Assembly: GCA_029582265.1 (NCBI GenBank)
Contig: CM055816.1
Coordinates: 7,688,047-7,752,046 of the forward strand
Source: Zoroaster sp. YZ-2022
Lineage: Eukaryota > Echinodermata > Asteroidea > Forcipulatida > Zoroasteridae
Direction: 5' to 3'
Length of the DNA stretch: 64,000 nucleotides
This document shows positions 1 through 12,462 of the stretch, one piece after another. The notes below the pieces were generated by a model. The model did no database searches, was not told the DNA's origin, and saw only the letters and a list, made by a program, of their open reading frames with translations. The first letter of the stretch is position 1; each line of letters begins with the position of its first letter. The position numbers were made by a program, and so were the translations under genes.

Positions 1-158
1 TGTTCCTAGTCAGAATACCTAGGGTTAGGGTTCAGGAAGGTTCCTAGCCAGAATACCTATAGGGGGTTAGGGTTCAGGAAGGTTCCTAGCCAGAATACCT
101 ACAGGGGGTTAGGGTTCAGGAAGGTTCCTAGCCAAAATACCTACAGGGGGTTAGGGTT
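1..158. repeat. Tandem ~42-bp repeat ending in TTAA (end of a TTAA-type MITE)
   Basis: Four copies of a unit beginning GTTCCTAGCCAGAATACC start at 2, 40, 82 and 124; the first is shorter. The array ends in GGGGGTTAGGGTTAA. The same unit, inverted, forms the left part of a TTAA-flanked insertion at 35902-36145, so I read this as the terminus of a related MITE whose subterminal sequence has been tandemly amplified. The TTAGGG runs are part of the unit and are not telomeric. Confidence 0.7.
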
Positions 159-745
159 AACAAACTACTGCAGGGCAGGTTTTAAAAGTGGTCACCTTAG
201 GGGTAAAAAATTAAAAATCCCTAAAAAATAATGAGATGTATTAGATTTTCAAAGCATGCCCAAAATTAACATGAAAAATCATTGTTACTCTTGTTAATGT
301 GTTACCTTTAACTTTTTCACTGCTTTAAGTGTTGATCAAATTAAAATTTATTCGTCAGGTTCATGGAAAAAGTAATTTCTATCGATTCTGTCCGACATGC
401 TGACATTTTCAGCAATAAAACAAACTAAAATAAAACAGAGTGAATAAATAATGTTCTGTGCCATTACTGATTGATAGTCTGTGCTGTACACTGAATAAAC
501 AAAATTATAACATTTAATCCTCAGTTAAAAATTACAGCACACTTTTCAGTCAAATTCTGTCCGAAGTGATTTTTAACACTTTTGAAACAAGCCCTGCACT
601 TGTAGTGAACATTCAGTGTGGACCTCTGTGATGTTTATTAGAGTAGTGGTGTTCCACTGTATAACCATAGAGAAATGACACATTCTCTGTGATATACATT
701 GTAACCATGGTATAATCACCATCTATGTACGTATTCATTGTCAGA
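159..745. other. Host intergenic DNA, nothing recognised
   Basis: AT-rich sequence up to the assembly gap. No credible coding region, RNA gene or repeat boundary seen on either strand. Confidence 0.5.
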
Positions 746-1245
746 NNNNNNNNNNNNNNNNNNNNNNNNNNNNNNNNNNNNNNNNNNNNNNNNNNNNNNN
801 NNNNNNNNNNNNNNNNNNNNNNNNNNNNNNNNNNNNNNNNNNNNNNNNNNNNNNNNNNNNNNNNNNNNNNNNNNNNNNNNNNNNNNNNNNNNNNNNNNNN
901 NNNNNNNNNNNNNNNNNNNNNNNNNNNNNNNNNNNNNNNNNNNNNNNNNNNNNNNNNNNNNNNNNNNNNNNNNNNNNNNNNNNNNNNNNNNNNNNNNNNN
1001 NNNNNNNNNNNNNNNNNNNNNNNNNNNNNNNNNNNNNNNNNNNNNNNNNNNNNNNNNNNNNNNNNNNNNNNNNNNNNNNNNNNNNNNNNNNNNNNNNNNN
1101 NNNNNNNNNNNNNNNNNNNNNNNNNNNNNNNNNNNNNNNNNNNNNNNNNNNNNNNNNNNNNNNNNNNNNNNNNNNNNNNNNNNNNNNNNNNNNNNNNNNN
1201 NNNNNNNNNNNNNNNNNNNNNNNNNNNNNNNNNNNNNNNNNNNNN
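746..1245. other. Assembly gap (500 N)
   Basis: Exactly 500 unknown bases, a conventional scaffold-gap size, so the true length is unknown. The retrotransposon remnant on the right starts at this gap, suggesting its upstream part is in or beyond it. Confidence 0.98.
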
Positions 1246-1261
1246 TGTGCAGTATAATTGA

Positions 1262-2035
1262 AGAATCAAATATTATCTTCCTTCGTCTACTCTGAATTTG
1301 CTTGGCAATGCTCTTGTTATGCCTCTTTTTGATTATTGTAGTTCTGTTTGGTCTAATTGTAATGCTCAATATTCTAATTCTCTTCAAATTCTTCATAATA
1401 GGCTTGCCAGAATATTGCTCTCTGCTGACTGTCGTACTTCAGTTAACGATCTAATGACTAAACTTAGCTGGAATAAATTAGAACAAAGATGGAATGACCA
1501 ACTTCTTATCACAACATTTAAATGTTTACAAGGCAACGCACCTTCATATTTATCGTCAAATTTCTTATTCAGTGATTCTGCACATTCCAAGGGTACACGG
1601 AGTCAAACATTTAAATGTTTACTTCTTCCACCATGGAAAACTAATCCAGGTAGACGGTCATTCCACTTTAGAGCTGTAAATTGCTGGAATACTGAGTTGT
1701 CAAATGACATTCGGCTCAACTTTAGTACCATGACTACACATATTTTTAAAAATGCCATCAGTACTCATTAATGCTGATTATGATTTCATGTATATTGATA
1801 TATAGGCCTAATGTACATTTATATGTTTACACTTTTAAACTTAATACTATGTTATGACTGTGTATATTATTATGTACACATACTGTAAATATATCTTGTA
1901 TATAATTTTGTACATTTTAAATACATGTAGTGTAGAATACAATAATGTTTTAATCTGGACCTCTTGGGAGACCAGTACTTTGTATTGAAAGAGATATCCA
2001 GAATAAAGATAGAATAAACAAACAAACAAACAGGG
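1262..2035 (+). mobile_element. 3' end of a non-LTR retrotransposon (reverse transcriptase C-terminus plus 3' UTR)
   Basis: The open frame from 1262 to 1771 encodes the C-terminal region after the RT catalytic core of a jockey/CR1-like LINE: PLFDYCSSVW, LQILHNRLARILL and the LSWNKLEQRW block are typical. A stop at 1259-1261 and the gap at 746-1245 cut it off upstream, and no ATG opens it, so it is a dead 5'-truncated copy. The 3' UTR runs to a short AAAC microsatellite around 2012-2031, preceded by GAGACCAGTACTTTGTATTG, a common LINE tail. Family placement is by motif memory only. Confidence 0.75.
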
Positions 2036-2314
2036 AAGGTATAACATTGGAAAGGTTTAACATTAATTGGTGTAAGGAGAAATCAGAGCATAATGATCGA
2101 ATCATCAAGTTGTAACCAACTGGTTCTTTTCATAACCACATAGTGTACTAGGCCAAAAAAATCTAAAGTTATGGGTCTCCACGCCCGTCGGCATTTTTAT
2201 TTTTTTTATTTTATTTTTTTGGTGCTATAAAACGATGTCCAATTGCAGCCAAAATTGCTTGATCGATTGGAATTCTACCATGCTGATTTAAATGACTTTT
2301 TTTCACATAGGGGT
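2036..2314. other. Host intergenic DNA with T-rich tract
   Basis: Contains a T-rich low-complexity tract near 2196-2220 and a short stretch (AATGATCGAATCATCAAGTTGTAACC) resembling parts of 13.65 kb and 41.98 kb. No gene seen. Confidence 0.4.
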
Positions 2315-3804
2315 ATGAACATTAGGCTTGGGCGATATCGATTTTTTTTTCATCCACGATATATCGTCAAACATATATCGCGATATTCGATAATATCGCG
2401 ATTATTTTTGTTTTTCACGCATGAGTGCTTTAAAACCGGTAATGGCAGGGATGTACCCGTCTACAAGTGTCACAATAAATTGCCAGTACAGTGCTTACCT
2501 GAGACTGAGAGACACGTGCAATTGCGCCATTCACGAGTGCAACATATGGGGCGGGTTTTTGCTACCCTAACCAGAAACAAAACGGCACAGCTACGCGAAA
2601 ATGTGAACGTAACCAGACAATTGTTTTCAGTTTGTGACATGTTCAGTCATCAACGTTTCTCAAAATAGAACTTACTCGTGGGTGCTAGTAACTTGAAAGA
2701 TATACTGGTGTACGAACAATCATTTAATCATGTTTTAACAATTTTTACAATCCGCCATCTTGAAACTAAGCGTAACCGATCACACACACAAAGTTCGGTT
2801 TATGTTTGGTCAGAACCATGATGTCATCGCAGCACAACCGAACTTGCGAAAACGCTTAACCAATGACCAAAGCCGAAACATGTATCTGGTTACGGTCACA
2901 AAAAGGCACCCATCGCCATTGGCAAATCGTTTGCATAATAATTATGTGGGACGGTTACTGCGTCGTGCGTCCCAATCAAATCATCAGCCCGAGTTCACGT
3001 GATTCACGCGTTCCATGTGACTGGGTCATAGTATAAACACGTGACTAGGTTTATTCCTGCATATAGTACCGTGGATAATAAAACCATGTGATTCAGAAAA
3101 TGTGGATTGTCGTCACTATTTTAAATAAACGTCACATGGTTTATCAAGAGTACGTGTACGTGTTTTGTCACACGAGACAAGAGTCCCAGTATGGTACAAC
3201 AGAATAGTGTCCTAATCCCTCAACTTTGAACGAGCCGCTGCCGATCCATGCTTTGATTTAATTCATGACTAGGCCTATGTGTTTTTAAGGTAACGCCCAT
3301 ATTCTGCATAATTTAAATATGTATGATATAATATACTCGACTGTGGTGCGCCAGCCAGAGTCACAAACCACCATGGATAGACAGTGAGATGTAAACATTG
3401 TCTCCACATTGTTGGATCAAATACCCCATTCAATCGAATCCCAACATTTAAATCAGTCTTAATAGATTTCTTTGAGTGGCGGTGGATTATTAAACAACAA
3501 CCTGTCAGGCGGCTCCTTTGTGATCTGACAGTCGGTTTACTACAGAAGTAGTTCGATTTTGTTTCTCACAAAAGCTGAAAAGTTTTTTCCCATGGAATTT
3601 CTGGCCCAAATGACAATCGAGGATTTTGTTTAATCGCGATATATTTTTTTCTTCACGATAATTTTTTTTCATCGCGATATATTTTTTTTCATCGCGATCT
3701 GCCGATATCTCGATGATTTAAAAACTTCTCGATATCATAGTCGCGTAAAAAAAAAAATCGCAATATTCGATATTATCGTGTCATCGCCCAAGCCTAATGA
3801 ACAT
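2315..3804. mobile_element. Non-autonomous hAT-type DNA transposon with 8-bp TSD
   Basis: The element proper spans 2323-3796 (1474 bp) between perfect 8-bp direct repeats ATGAACAT (2315-2322 and 3797-3804). Its ends are inverted repeats TAGGCTTGGGCGAT, followed on both sides by AT-rich CGATATATCG-like subterminal sequence. An 8-bp duplication is the hAT signature, and GGCTTGGGCGAT termini are familiar from animal hAT elements. The interior has no convincing transposase frame, so it depends on a transposase supplied elsewhere. Confidence 0.85.
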
Positions 3805-4263
3805 TTACCCGATTTGTGAGGCTTCTCTTAGCCACCATACTTTGTATATGGAAATTTTGGTCCCTGCGTATACAATGTATCACATATTTCCCTATTGGCC
3901 AAAAACAACAATTTTAAAGTGCATCACCACACCAATTTTGAAGCCGACCGATGACCAGAAACCGAAGATTTGTTTTTTGGGCCCTACTCAAAAGAGAATT
4001 TATTACATGGTGTCATCGCAAAAAGTATGTACTTATTTATCCTTTACACCATGCAAAGCTACAAGTCTTAGGTACAATATTGTAATTATAAACTGTAAGT
4101 AAGCACTACGTGTACATCTCAAAAGGCTTGCCCAATGACATTTGGCTAGTTAGAATCCTACATAGCAGCGGGTACCACAATATGTAAAGACTGATGAAAT
4201 TGATAACAATCCATTTGATTTTGCCCTTAATCCATCAACATACAGTAAAAAGCTACCCCAACT

Positions 4264-4541
4264 TTGAAGGAATTGGTACAGTAGCAAATGCAAAGCATCC
4301 ATAGCTTGGCTAGCATACACAGTCCTGAATCCATCAAAAGCAGCCGGTGGAGTTTGATGGATTTGGTACAGTAGCAAATGCAAAGCATCCATGGCTTGGC
4401 TATACACAGTCCTGAATCCATCAAAAGCAGCCGGTGGAGTTTGATGGATTTGGTACAGTAGCAAATGCAAAGCATCCATGGCTTGGCTATACACAGTCCT
4501 GAATCCAACAAAAGCAGCCGGTGGAGTTTGATGGATTTGGT
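4264..4541. repeat. 87-bp minisatellite, about 3 copies
   Basis: An 87-bp unit containing CAAATGCAAAGCATCCAT and GCAGCCGGTGGAGTTTGATG is repeated about three times with few differences; the first copy carries a small insertion (GCTAGCATACAC against GCTATACAC). Because 87 is divisible by three, repeated open frames appear on the minus strand but have no gene character. Confidence 0.85.
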
Positions 4542-5010
4542 ATGATTGATTGATTGAATTTATTCGGATAAAAAGATGACAAAACTACAAAACACATTAC
4601 AAAGATAGGAGAAAACATACCAAATTTATACAAGGATAACCCAAAAAGCCAATAACATATATAAGCTTATTTCCATTGGGGTCCTTAATTTTCATTTGGG
4701 TCCTTGGGGTACACATGGCTACATGCTCTATTCGCTGGGCTATACTGTGGAGTACTGAATCTGCCAAAATAAGGCAAAACAAGGAGAAGGATTTTGGAGG
4801 ATTTGGGGTAATTAGGGTTGATACACCAATGTATTGTTGATTTTTTTTACAGACACTCGGAAAGCACTATATGTATGTGTATACAGTGCTTCTGACACAA
4901 CAATTACGTCAATCTATACATAAGATATACATGTACTTTATATATCTTGATTGTAAAGATCTATTAGGGATTCTGTGCTTCACATATACAACTGTACATA
5001 TGCATTACAC
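4542..5010. other. Host intergenic DNA with fragments of the duplicated TRIM unit
   Basis: The segment GATTCTGTGCTTCACATATACAAC near 4970 resembles the tail of the TRIM units at 14.28 kb and 42.58 kb, so a third, older unit probably ended here. No gene seen. Confidence 0.45.
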
Positions 5011-5343
5011 TATGAACAACTTCACCTTGAAAATACCCTGAAAATCCGTTTTGCCTTGAAATAACAGTGCAATGTAATTTCACTGCAATTTCACAGTGTC
5101 TCTTCCTCTCAGATATTGGCAATAATGTCCACAGTGATTTCATGGTGCTCTCGAGAATTAATGAGCTGCCCCAAAACTGCCACGAGAAGTTCATGGCATT
5201 TTCACAGCGTTTTCACAGCGAAGGAATTCCAAGAGTATTTTATGGCAATTTCACGGTGTTGTGTCAACATTGAAATTGTTGTGAACTATTTATTTCACGG
5301 TAAAACAGATATTCAGGGCATTTTCAGAGTAAAGTTATTCATA
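5011..5343. mobile_element. MITE with long TIRs (copy 1)
   Basis: The ends are inverted copies of TATGAATAACTTTACCCTGA extending into CCCTGAAAATCCGTTTTGCC. The centre holds repeated TTTCAC blocks. The same element, better preserved, lies at 12463-12810. No clear target duplication could be assigned, so the superfamily is open. Confidence 0.75.
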
Positions 5344-6429
5344 GTATTATGAGCATGTACATATATAGTACATGAAGTTTATAATTATTTGTGTTACAGT
5401 ACATGCAGTAATGTATATTTTAAAGGCAACTCCTGAGTACATACGAACCTTGGAACTATTAAGCTTGGCCTAGACTTGAACCACTAATGTGCAATTGTAT
5501 GTATATTATCTGGTTAATCATTAACACGTCAAGTCTGCACCTATGACTTCTCTAAAATTCCTATCATGTTTTAGTAACTGCATTGTTTCCTGGTACCTTG
5601 CACACGGCTCATCACGTGTGCCTTATATACAGCTAGATGGTATAGCTGTTGGATACCAATGCACTCTCCAAGTCACATGATCTAAAGTTTGACAAGGAAA
5701 CTTTGTGTTTGCGTCACTTTTTCACCATTTGACCCAACGCCCTGTGCCACTACTGATGTGTTGAAGATTTTACCAATTTTAATTAAGCTAAATTCTGTTT
5801 AATTTCACTTCATTTTCTGAGAAGTCTACTGCATCTTGTATGGTAAGTGTTTATAAACCACAAGACAGCATTTATAATTGAACACTTTGGACAGAAAAAT
5901 CTCAAACTTTTCTACTTCTGGGGATAGCAATTAAAATATACACACCCAGTCGTACATTTCAAGATGTTTGAGGACCTGTTGTTCCTCTATTGTCTGGACT
6001 CCAATTTTTTGAAATAATCTATATTGGTTTTGTACTTGACGTCTTCCGAGGACAACGAAGAACAAAGAATCGCCGTCCGAGGATCTATTATTCCCTTTCT
6101 TATGTCCTCGTACGGTTTGCAGTGCAAACACACACACACACACACACACCTGTATATTTATATATAAATTAAATCTGGAGGGTGGCCTTAGCTTTCGATC
6201 CAAACCGGACATTCATCAGAGGCATAGACAAGGTACAAACAAAAATACATATCCATTTATAGGGAAAAGAGAAAGAAAAGGATCATGGGAGGAATCTAAA
6301 AAAAGCGGGAAAATAGTTGCCAATCTGGCAAAGCCAATAGGAGTGTGGGAAGTAAACAAAGGAGGAATTAGTGAATCACACAATAGGACTGGCTGTATGG
6401 TAGATGCGGGTAGCGAGCAAAGAAGAATT
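5344..6429. other. Host DNA: segmental duplicate of 15.77-16.25 kb, then SINE body
   Basis: About 5430-5930 is clearly homologous to 15.77-16.25 kb (shared GTCTACTGCATCTTGTATGG and neighbouring text), supporting a tandem arrangement of TRIM units. A CA microsatellite sits at 6127-6150. The rest (6150-6429) may be the body of the tRNA-headed SINE described next. No protein-coding gene seen. Confidence 0.5.
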
Positions 6430-6501
6430 GGCTGATGCCGGACTCGAACCCGCTACCTCTCGATTACCGTATGAGCGCTCTACCAACTGAGCTAACCAGC
6501 C
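6430..6501 (-). tRNA. tRNA-like sequence, probably a SINE head or tRNA pseudogene
   Basis: On the minus strand a 72-nt cloverleaf can be drawn: acceptor stem GGCTGGT/ATCAGCC (one G-U pair), D arm GCTC...GAGC with a good A box (TAGCTCAGTTGG), and a B box GGTTCGAGTCC. The anticodon stem has two mismatches and position 33 is not T, so a working tRNA is unlikely. The downstream minus-strand sequence runs ~300 bp to a GT microsatellite, fitting a tRNA-derived SINE. Confidence 0.6.
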
Positions 6502-6706
6502 CCTATGTTGGTGGGCGGTCCACTTATGCCAATTATCTATTGCTCTATGGGCCAGGTCAGAGGCCAAACCATATCTGCCGAGTAGCCAGGGATCAAGCCC
6601 CGGTCAGATGCAAACAACCCGGGTAACGGCAGTAGCGGGGATCACACAATTAACAGGACACATGCCTTTTATGTGGTTGTACACAAAGTAGATTTATATA
6701 CATATA

Positions 6707-6759
<53 letters not shown>

Positions 6760-6964
6760 TTTAGTTCACTGTTGAGTGCCAATATGGTTATCCTGGAAAG
6801 CGGATGTTTTGATCCTACTGTAGTCAATTTATTTTTATTGACAACAAGTTTTTGTAAAACTTGTCCCTTGTGTATTATTTTGTTTTGTTTAAGTTTTCAG
6901 GTAAACTATTAGTGACCATTAACCCAGTCTTTTTGAATTCTCTTTCATTTGTTAACAGAACAAA
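6502..6964. other. Upstream region of TRIM gene A, with TA microsatellite
   Basis: A TA-rich microsatellite occupies about 6699-6752. From ~6780 the sequence is homologous to the region before TRIM gene B (~34230). A polypyrimidine-AG acceptor (GTTAACAG, ending 6958) just before the ATG suggests a 5' untranslated exon further upstream. No core promoter recognised. Confidence 0.5.
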
Positions 6965-9519
6965 ATGGCTACCAGTACTGGAGAATTAGGAGCCTTGCAG
7001 AAGATAAGCCGGTATCATCTTGAGTGTGACATTTGCCAAGAACGATACAAGCAAGCCAAAATACTGGATTGTTCTCATAGTTTCTGTGAGACCTGTTTAT
7101 ATGATTACTGGGACACAACCTGCAGACGCACTCCAACGATTCCTTGTCCTGTTTGTCGTCAGGAGATGCTCATTCCATCGACAGGCATTCAGGGACTCAA
7201 AACCAATTTTCACTTGATTGCCATCGTAGATGAGGTATCACTACAAGAGAAGGTTGCCTGTTCAGGTAACTCTAAGCCACTCTGTGAGTTATGTGATGGA
7301 GGCAATGAGGCTCTTCATCGATGTCTTGACTGTGCCCAAAATATTTGCTCTAACTGCAAAAAGATACATCTGCGAACCAAAGCAATATCCAATCACAATG
7401 TAGCTACACTGGATGACATACGTAAGGGTAAGGCAACAGTGAAAAGACTAGAAGAGGCTTCTACATGTCACAAACACAAGGGAGAGATCAATCGATTCTA
7501 CTGTGAGCCATGTCAAGTCTTGATCTGTCAAGCATGTACCGTTGTGGATCATTGTAAACCTGAGCATCAGTGCATCGACATTGCAGAAGCTTCTCTGAAA
7601 TACAAGAAGGCTATGAAAGATATCTTGCCAGTTTGTCTCTCAGAAATAAAGGAACTAGAAACATCTTTGGCTGCTTCATCTCAAGCTAAGCAAGAATTCA
7701 GTGACAAAGTCATAACAACCATGAAAGAGGTGAAGGAGACAGCAGATCAGATCAGAGCAAAGGTTAGAGCAAAGGTTACAGCTGAGGAGAATAAGATGAT
7801 TGATGCCATCAAGACCCTTGAACAGGATCGTATGGCAGCATTTGATGAGCAGAAGAAAGCAGTGGGTATGATGCTACAAAGGAAACAACATTCTCTGGAC
7901 ACGGCCAATGATGTTACAAATACAGCAACAGACAGTGACTTCCTGTCACTGTATCCCATCATCAGTAATGACTTGAGATCACTGACCAATCACCGCCCTC
8001 CTCTGATTGATGGCAGACTTTCATATCTGCGGATCAATCAGAGTAAGAGGGTTGGTGATATCAGTCTGGGTGAGCTGGAGCTGGAAGACAGCAAGTGGGA
8101 GCTAAGTCATGAGTTTGGCAAGAAAGGACGTGGACATACAGAATTCAATGGGGCATGGGGTATTGCTGCTCATCAACATGATCAGCTTGCTGTGACAGAC
8201 TATCACAACAGACGAGTGGTAATCTACAGCAGTACAGGCCAACACCATAGAACCATTGACATGAAAGCATGTAAGTGTGTCACACACTACTATACATACA
8301 CAATGTGGTTTTGACAACTGCAGGCATTCAGTACAAAAAGTGTACAACAAAATATTGAACATAATTAAAAGTGATGCTAAATTCACCCACTTAAAGTAAC
8401 ACAAGTATTCTAGTCAATGAATGTACATGTACTAAAAAATAATTATTTCAGTAAATTTATGAAACATATATAACATTATACATGATACTGGTAATCAGAA
8501 TATTTGCAATACTCTTACAAATAATATATATTCAAGAAGAATTCTTCAAAATCTTCATCAATTTTCATTTTATGAGCATAATATATTTAATTAAATAATA
8601 TTTTGTCTAAAGCTCATGCAATATTTAATTGATCAGGAACAACATGTATTATCAATAGTGATTTTGAATTGCATTGTTCACAGTTCATATTACAGAATAT
8701 AATTCTACAGAATGAGGCTATACGGTAGTGGATGGTTTGATGTATTTCCACATTCAAATGTATTCACTCAGAATAAATGAATATAGAAAACAAAATAACA
8801 ATTATCCACTAATAGAAATGTATGATACATGCATTTGATACATGACATTTATGATGCAGTTTTCACTTAACAATGTGTTCTTATTTGTTTTTTCTAATAC
8901 AGGTCCAGTAGCCATTGCAAGTGTACACAATCACTTAGTAGTAGCAGATGACACCAACCACATCAAGATGTACAATGAGGATGGTACACTGTTATTTCAA
9001 TTCACCACCCTGCCACTGTATGAGGTTGGTAAGACTGATGTGGGCATCGGAAGTGTTACAGCCAAGAAGGATGGTAACATTCTTGTGGGCAATGTAAAGA
9101 GAATGGTAGTGACTGAGCACAGGTCCACTGATGGTGGACTAATTGACACCATGCCAGTCACTACACGACCCTACTTCTTGGGTGTAGACAACAGTGGCAG
9201 AGTGGTGGTCAGTGGTGGAAAGCAACAACACGTGGCTGTCATTGATGACAATGGTTCTACACTATTCACCATAACACCAACCATTGATGGTCAGAAAGTC
9301 AAATACTGCGGAGGTGTATGCTTTGACACATCAGGTTTATACATTGCAATGTACAATTATCCTGACACTGGTCATATTCACCACTATGATCCCAATGGTA
9401 GATTTATCAGCTGCATTGCTAAGGGTCTGTATGCACCACATGGAATCACATTCATATCAGATGGGAAACAGTTAGCTGTAGCTGACTTCTACTCAGTCAA
9501 GATATATCACATTGTATAA
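6965..9519 (+). CDS. TRIM-NHL protein A (RING, two B-boxes, coiled coil, NHL propeller)
   Basis: Two exons, 6965-8270 and 8903-9519, give 640 aa. The donor is CAT|GTAAGT and the acceptor TTTTTTCTAATACAG, phase 1. A C3HC4 RING finger (C21, C24, C36, H38, C41, C44, C61, C64) implies E3 ubiquitin ligase activity. B-box 1 starts at C107; B-box 2 spans about C168-H201. A Glu/Lys-rich coiled coil covers roughly 210-330, where RAKV is tandemly duplicated compared with copy B. NHL repeats start near 390 and fill exon 2. The family is TRIM2/3/56/71-like; such genes are expanded in invertebrate deuterostomes and are linked to RNA control or immunity, which is inference here. Colinear with TRIM gene B. 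Confidence 0.9.
8271..8902 (+). other. Intron of TRIM gene A
   Basis: 632-bp AT-rich intron. It holds the empty sites for two insertions present in the intron of gene B: near 8448-8455 (TTAA MITE) and at CATT 8672-8675 (SINE). Confidence 0.85.
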
Positions 9520-11615
9520 TATCATCCAACTTGGATGATGTTGAATGGCAATCTATCTTGCTGGTCACATGGTACAATTTACATACATGTAGTTCATATT
9601 TCATTTCTCAATGTTGTAACAAACTTTCCATAAGGCATGAAGCCAACTAAATTAATTACACCTCACCTTCTTTAGAAACTTGTATTTGGGGTTTAAATTT
9701 GGCAAGTCAGTGAGTTAATAATAATAAAGATTTGTAGCGCGCACATATCCACCCTGCTGGGCGCTCAAGGCAGTAGATTGATTTTATTTCTTTTTGTATT
9801 TTTTTAAATATTAAAACAATTGACAGCCCAAAACAGTCTTTAGCTAAATGTAGTGTATACCTTTGTCATTCCTAATAAAGATAAATATTCAGATTTACAT
9901 CAAACTTACTTAAGTTGGTGTAAAGTTGATGATGGTATCAAACAAATGTAGCGATATGGAATTTTATGATGAAACAATAATAGTAATTATCAATGTCAAC
10001 AGGGGGCGCTATTGCTCCTTAGCGGTCGGTTTCATATCCTTGTTTATATTATTGTCAGCATAGCTATATCGGAGTACGATGTACAAAATAGTCCGGGGTC
10101 ACAATATTACTCAGATCATTTAAAGTTTGTTAGTTTTATAAGGCAACAAAATGTTCATTTTACTCTTACAAAATGTTATGGGTAAACAATTCGTTTAATT
10201 CTGGTGTATTGTAAGTTAAACGTTTAAACTGTTAAGTAGTTCTTGGTTGGTGCTGAACGTTACGTACAAGGACTCTGACGGAAAAGGTCAGGGAGGATGA
10301 GAAAGGTTGCTGACCTGTGTTTTTTTGCTCGTTCGACTCGCGGTCCACAAGTAGCCATATTTGTGGACAGCGGGAAGATTATTTTTTACATTCCACCCGT
10401 TTGAGTGGCGTTTGCCTAATGATGCAAGGGTAGTTGGCTAGGAAGGAAAAGCACATTTTATAGCATTGGCTGGTAAGTCAGAATAACTTTTAAATCATAA
10501 TCCGGACATTCACTTTATGCTCTAATTGAGGGTCATGTTTGGGAGTGTAAAACATGCGTTGTAAATGAACAATGTTCATAGGTCTACATGTTACACTTTT
10601 AATGAATAATACATGTATGTATACTTTAAATAAACAGGTTTTCTTTTCTTCAGCTAAATGCAGTGTATACCTTTGTCATTCTCAATAAACATAAATGTTC
10701 ACAGAGTTACATAAAACTTACTTGGTGTAAAGTTAATGATGGTATCAAACAAACCTTGAAATATTTCTGTCTGAGGTGATATCCTTTCAAAGAAATGTCA
10801 AATGTTATTCCCCAATTATACATGTCTGTATTTTGCTGTATTTTACTTAACAATGAACGTTGTGTTCACCGATTGAAAGGTTTTCTTGTTAACATTAAAA
10901 TGCACTTTTTTTAAATACTCGTTTTCAGGGTTTCTTTAATTCTTTTTTTTTTTTTTAAATATCCAAAAAAAAAAATGAAAAGTCAAACTGTCATTGTTTA
11001 AGCTTTCTTCAGCTTAGAGCTAAAGGCAGTTTAATAACCAATGCGGCAAAAGTAATGTCAAGTACAACAAAATGGGTGGCAAATTCTTCCAAAATTGTTT
11101 ATTTTTACATATTGGATTTGGTTTATAGCCAGTTAGTAAATTTCTAAATGGTTAGTGCAGATCGGTCAGTAAACCGGTTAACTGTCCCGATCGAAAGTTA
11201 ATCTAAATTGACATGAAGTAAGACACAGCAGAATGGTAGTTTACCAATGATATTTTTACCCTTTAATTTCCAAAATCTTGTAATAAATAAAAGAATTGCT
11301 GTTTCAAACTGCTCACCGACTACAGTAACCTGTAGTATCAATGTAATAATGGTTGTTAGTGACCTTTAAGAACCACCCTGCTAGGGTCATTAACTTTTGA
11401 CGTGTAACTACCATTGTTGTATCTTGACTTTGCTCATGCAAAATTGTATAAATATTACTCAAATTTTAATTGCTTTGTATTATATTATGCTCATAGTAAA
11501 ATAATTTCTTGTTATTCTTGTTTAAACTGATGAATAATTGTGTAAATTATTCTTTTTTAGTCCCAAGTCAGTCTGTCAAACAGTGAGATGACCACAAATT
11601 CATAATTTCAAACTG
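9520..11615. other. 3' flank of TRIM gene A, no gene seen
   Basis: Non-coding, partly homologous to 37.68-38.6 kb. The near repeat CAGTGTATACCTTTGTCATT occurs at ~9848 and ~10660, so part of this stretch (about 9.9-10.65 kb) is an internal duplication or insertion absent from copy B. Long A and T tracts near 10930-10980. Confidence 0.5.
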
Positions 11616-11960
11616 TAATAATAATAATAATGGACTTATATAGTGCACGTATCCACCAACTGAGTGGTGCTCAAGGCGCATTATATTATTACCCCTGCTC
11701 ATAAGGCTCATAAATCATTCCTAAAACCATCTCAGCTCCCTGGGGAGTATACAGCTCAATTGCTGCCATTACAGCGCATATAGGGCTAATCAACCAACTC
11801 TGCCCTCACAGGTACCCATTTAACCCCTGGGTGGAGAGAAGCAATTATGGTTAAGTGTCTTGCTCAAGGACACAAGTGTCAAGGCCGGGTTTCGAACCCA
11901 CATTCTGCTACTAACACCAGAACTTGAGTCCGGTAAGCTAGACCGCTCGGCCAAGACACT
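11616..11960 (-). mobile_element. tRNA-Leu-derived SINE (copy A)
   Basis: On the minus strand the element starts with a tRNA-Leu-like head: GTGTCTTGGCCGAGCGGTC, anticodon region ACTCAAGTT (CAA), variable arm and B box GGGTTCGAAACCC. It ends in TTATTATTATTA. At the homologous place in copy B (about 38602-38619) it is absent, so it inserted after the duplication or was a polymorphic site. Confidence 0.85.
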
Positions 11961-12462
11961 TAAGGGACCGAGTCCATTCAAGGACTGATGAATATGTATG
12001 AGTCAATAGATCCGAGTGTAATTAATAATACATTACATTGATGAATATTCATATTTCACCTTAATGACAATTAATATTCTGTGTTTGTCAAACACTTGTT
12101 AAATGCATTTACGTACATACGCAGTGCTGCTAGCTAGCCTCATTTGCATATATGTTACATAATATCCAAAGACATTTACTAGTGCACAATGCCCACCTGT
12201 TGGTACACTGTATATTGTTAGTATTAGATCAGCCTTATATGAATAAGCATTATACAAAACCTAGAATTGAAATTCCAATTAAATGTTTAATTTGATCTTT
12301 CAAGCTGAAATACATGTAATGTAATATTTTTCCTAGTTGTTTGTCTTATTTTATCATTCTCATTTGATATATGATAGTTGCGTTCAAAAAGTCACGTAGA
12401 AATCCCATAGAAATATAGGACACCCACATGTACATATATATGCATAAGAAACCAACAATCAT

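Noticed and set aside
20..160. TTAGGG-containing runs as telomeric repeats
   Set aside because: TTAGGG occurs once or twice per 42-bp unit of a MITE-derived array, not as a pure hexamer array.
613..1396. Long open frames across the N gap
   Set aside because: They consist of unknown residues created by the 500 N.
4150..4511. Repetitive minus-strand proteins
   Set aside because: By-product of an 87-bp minisatellite, open in more than one frame.
6430..6501. Functional tRNA gene
   Set aside because: Two anticodon-stem mismatches and a non-T position 33; the context looks like a SINE.
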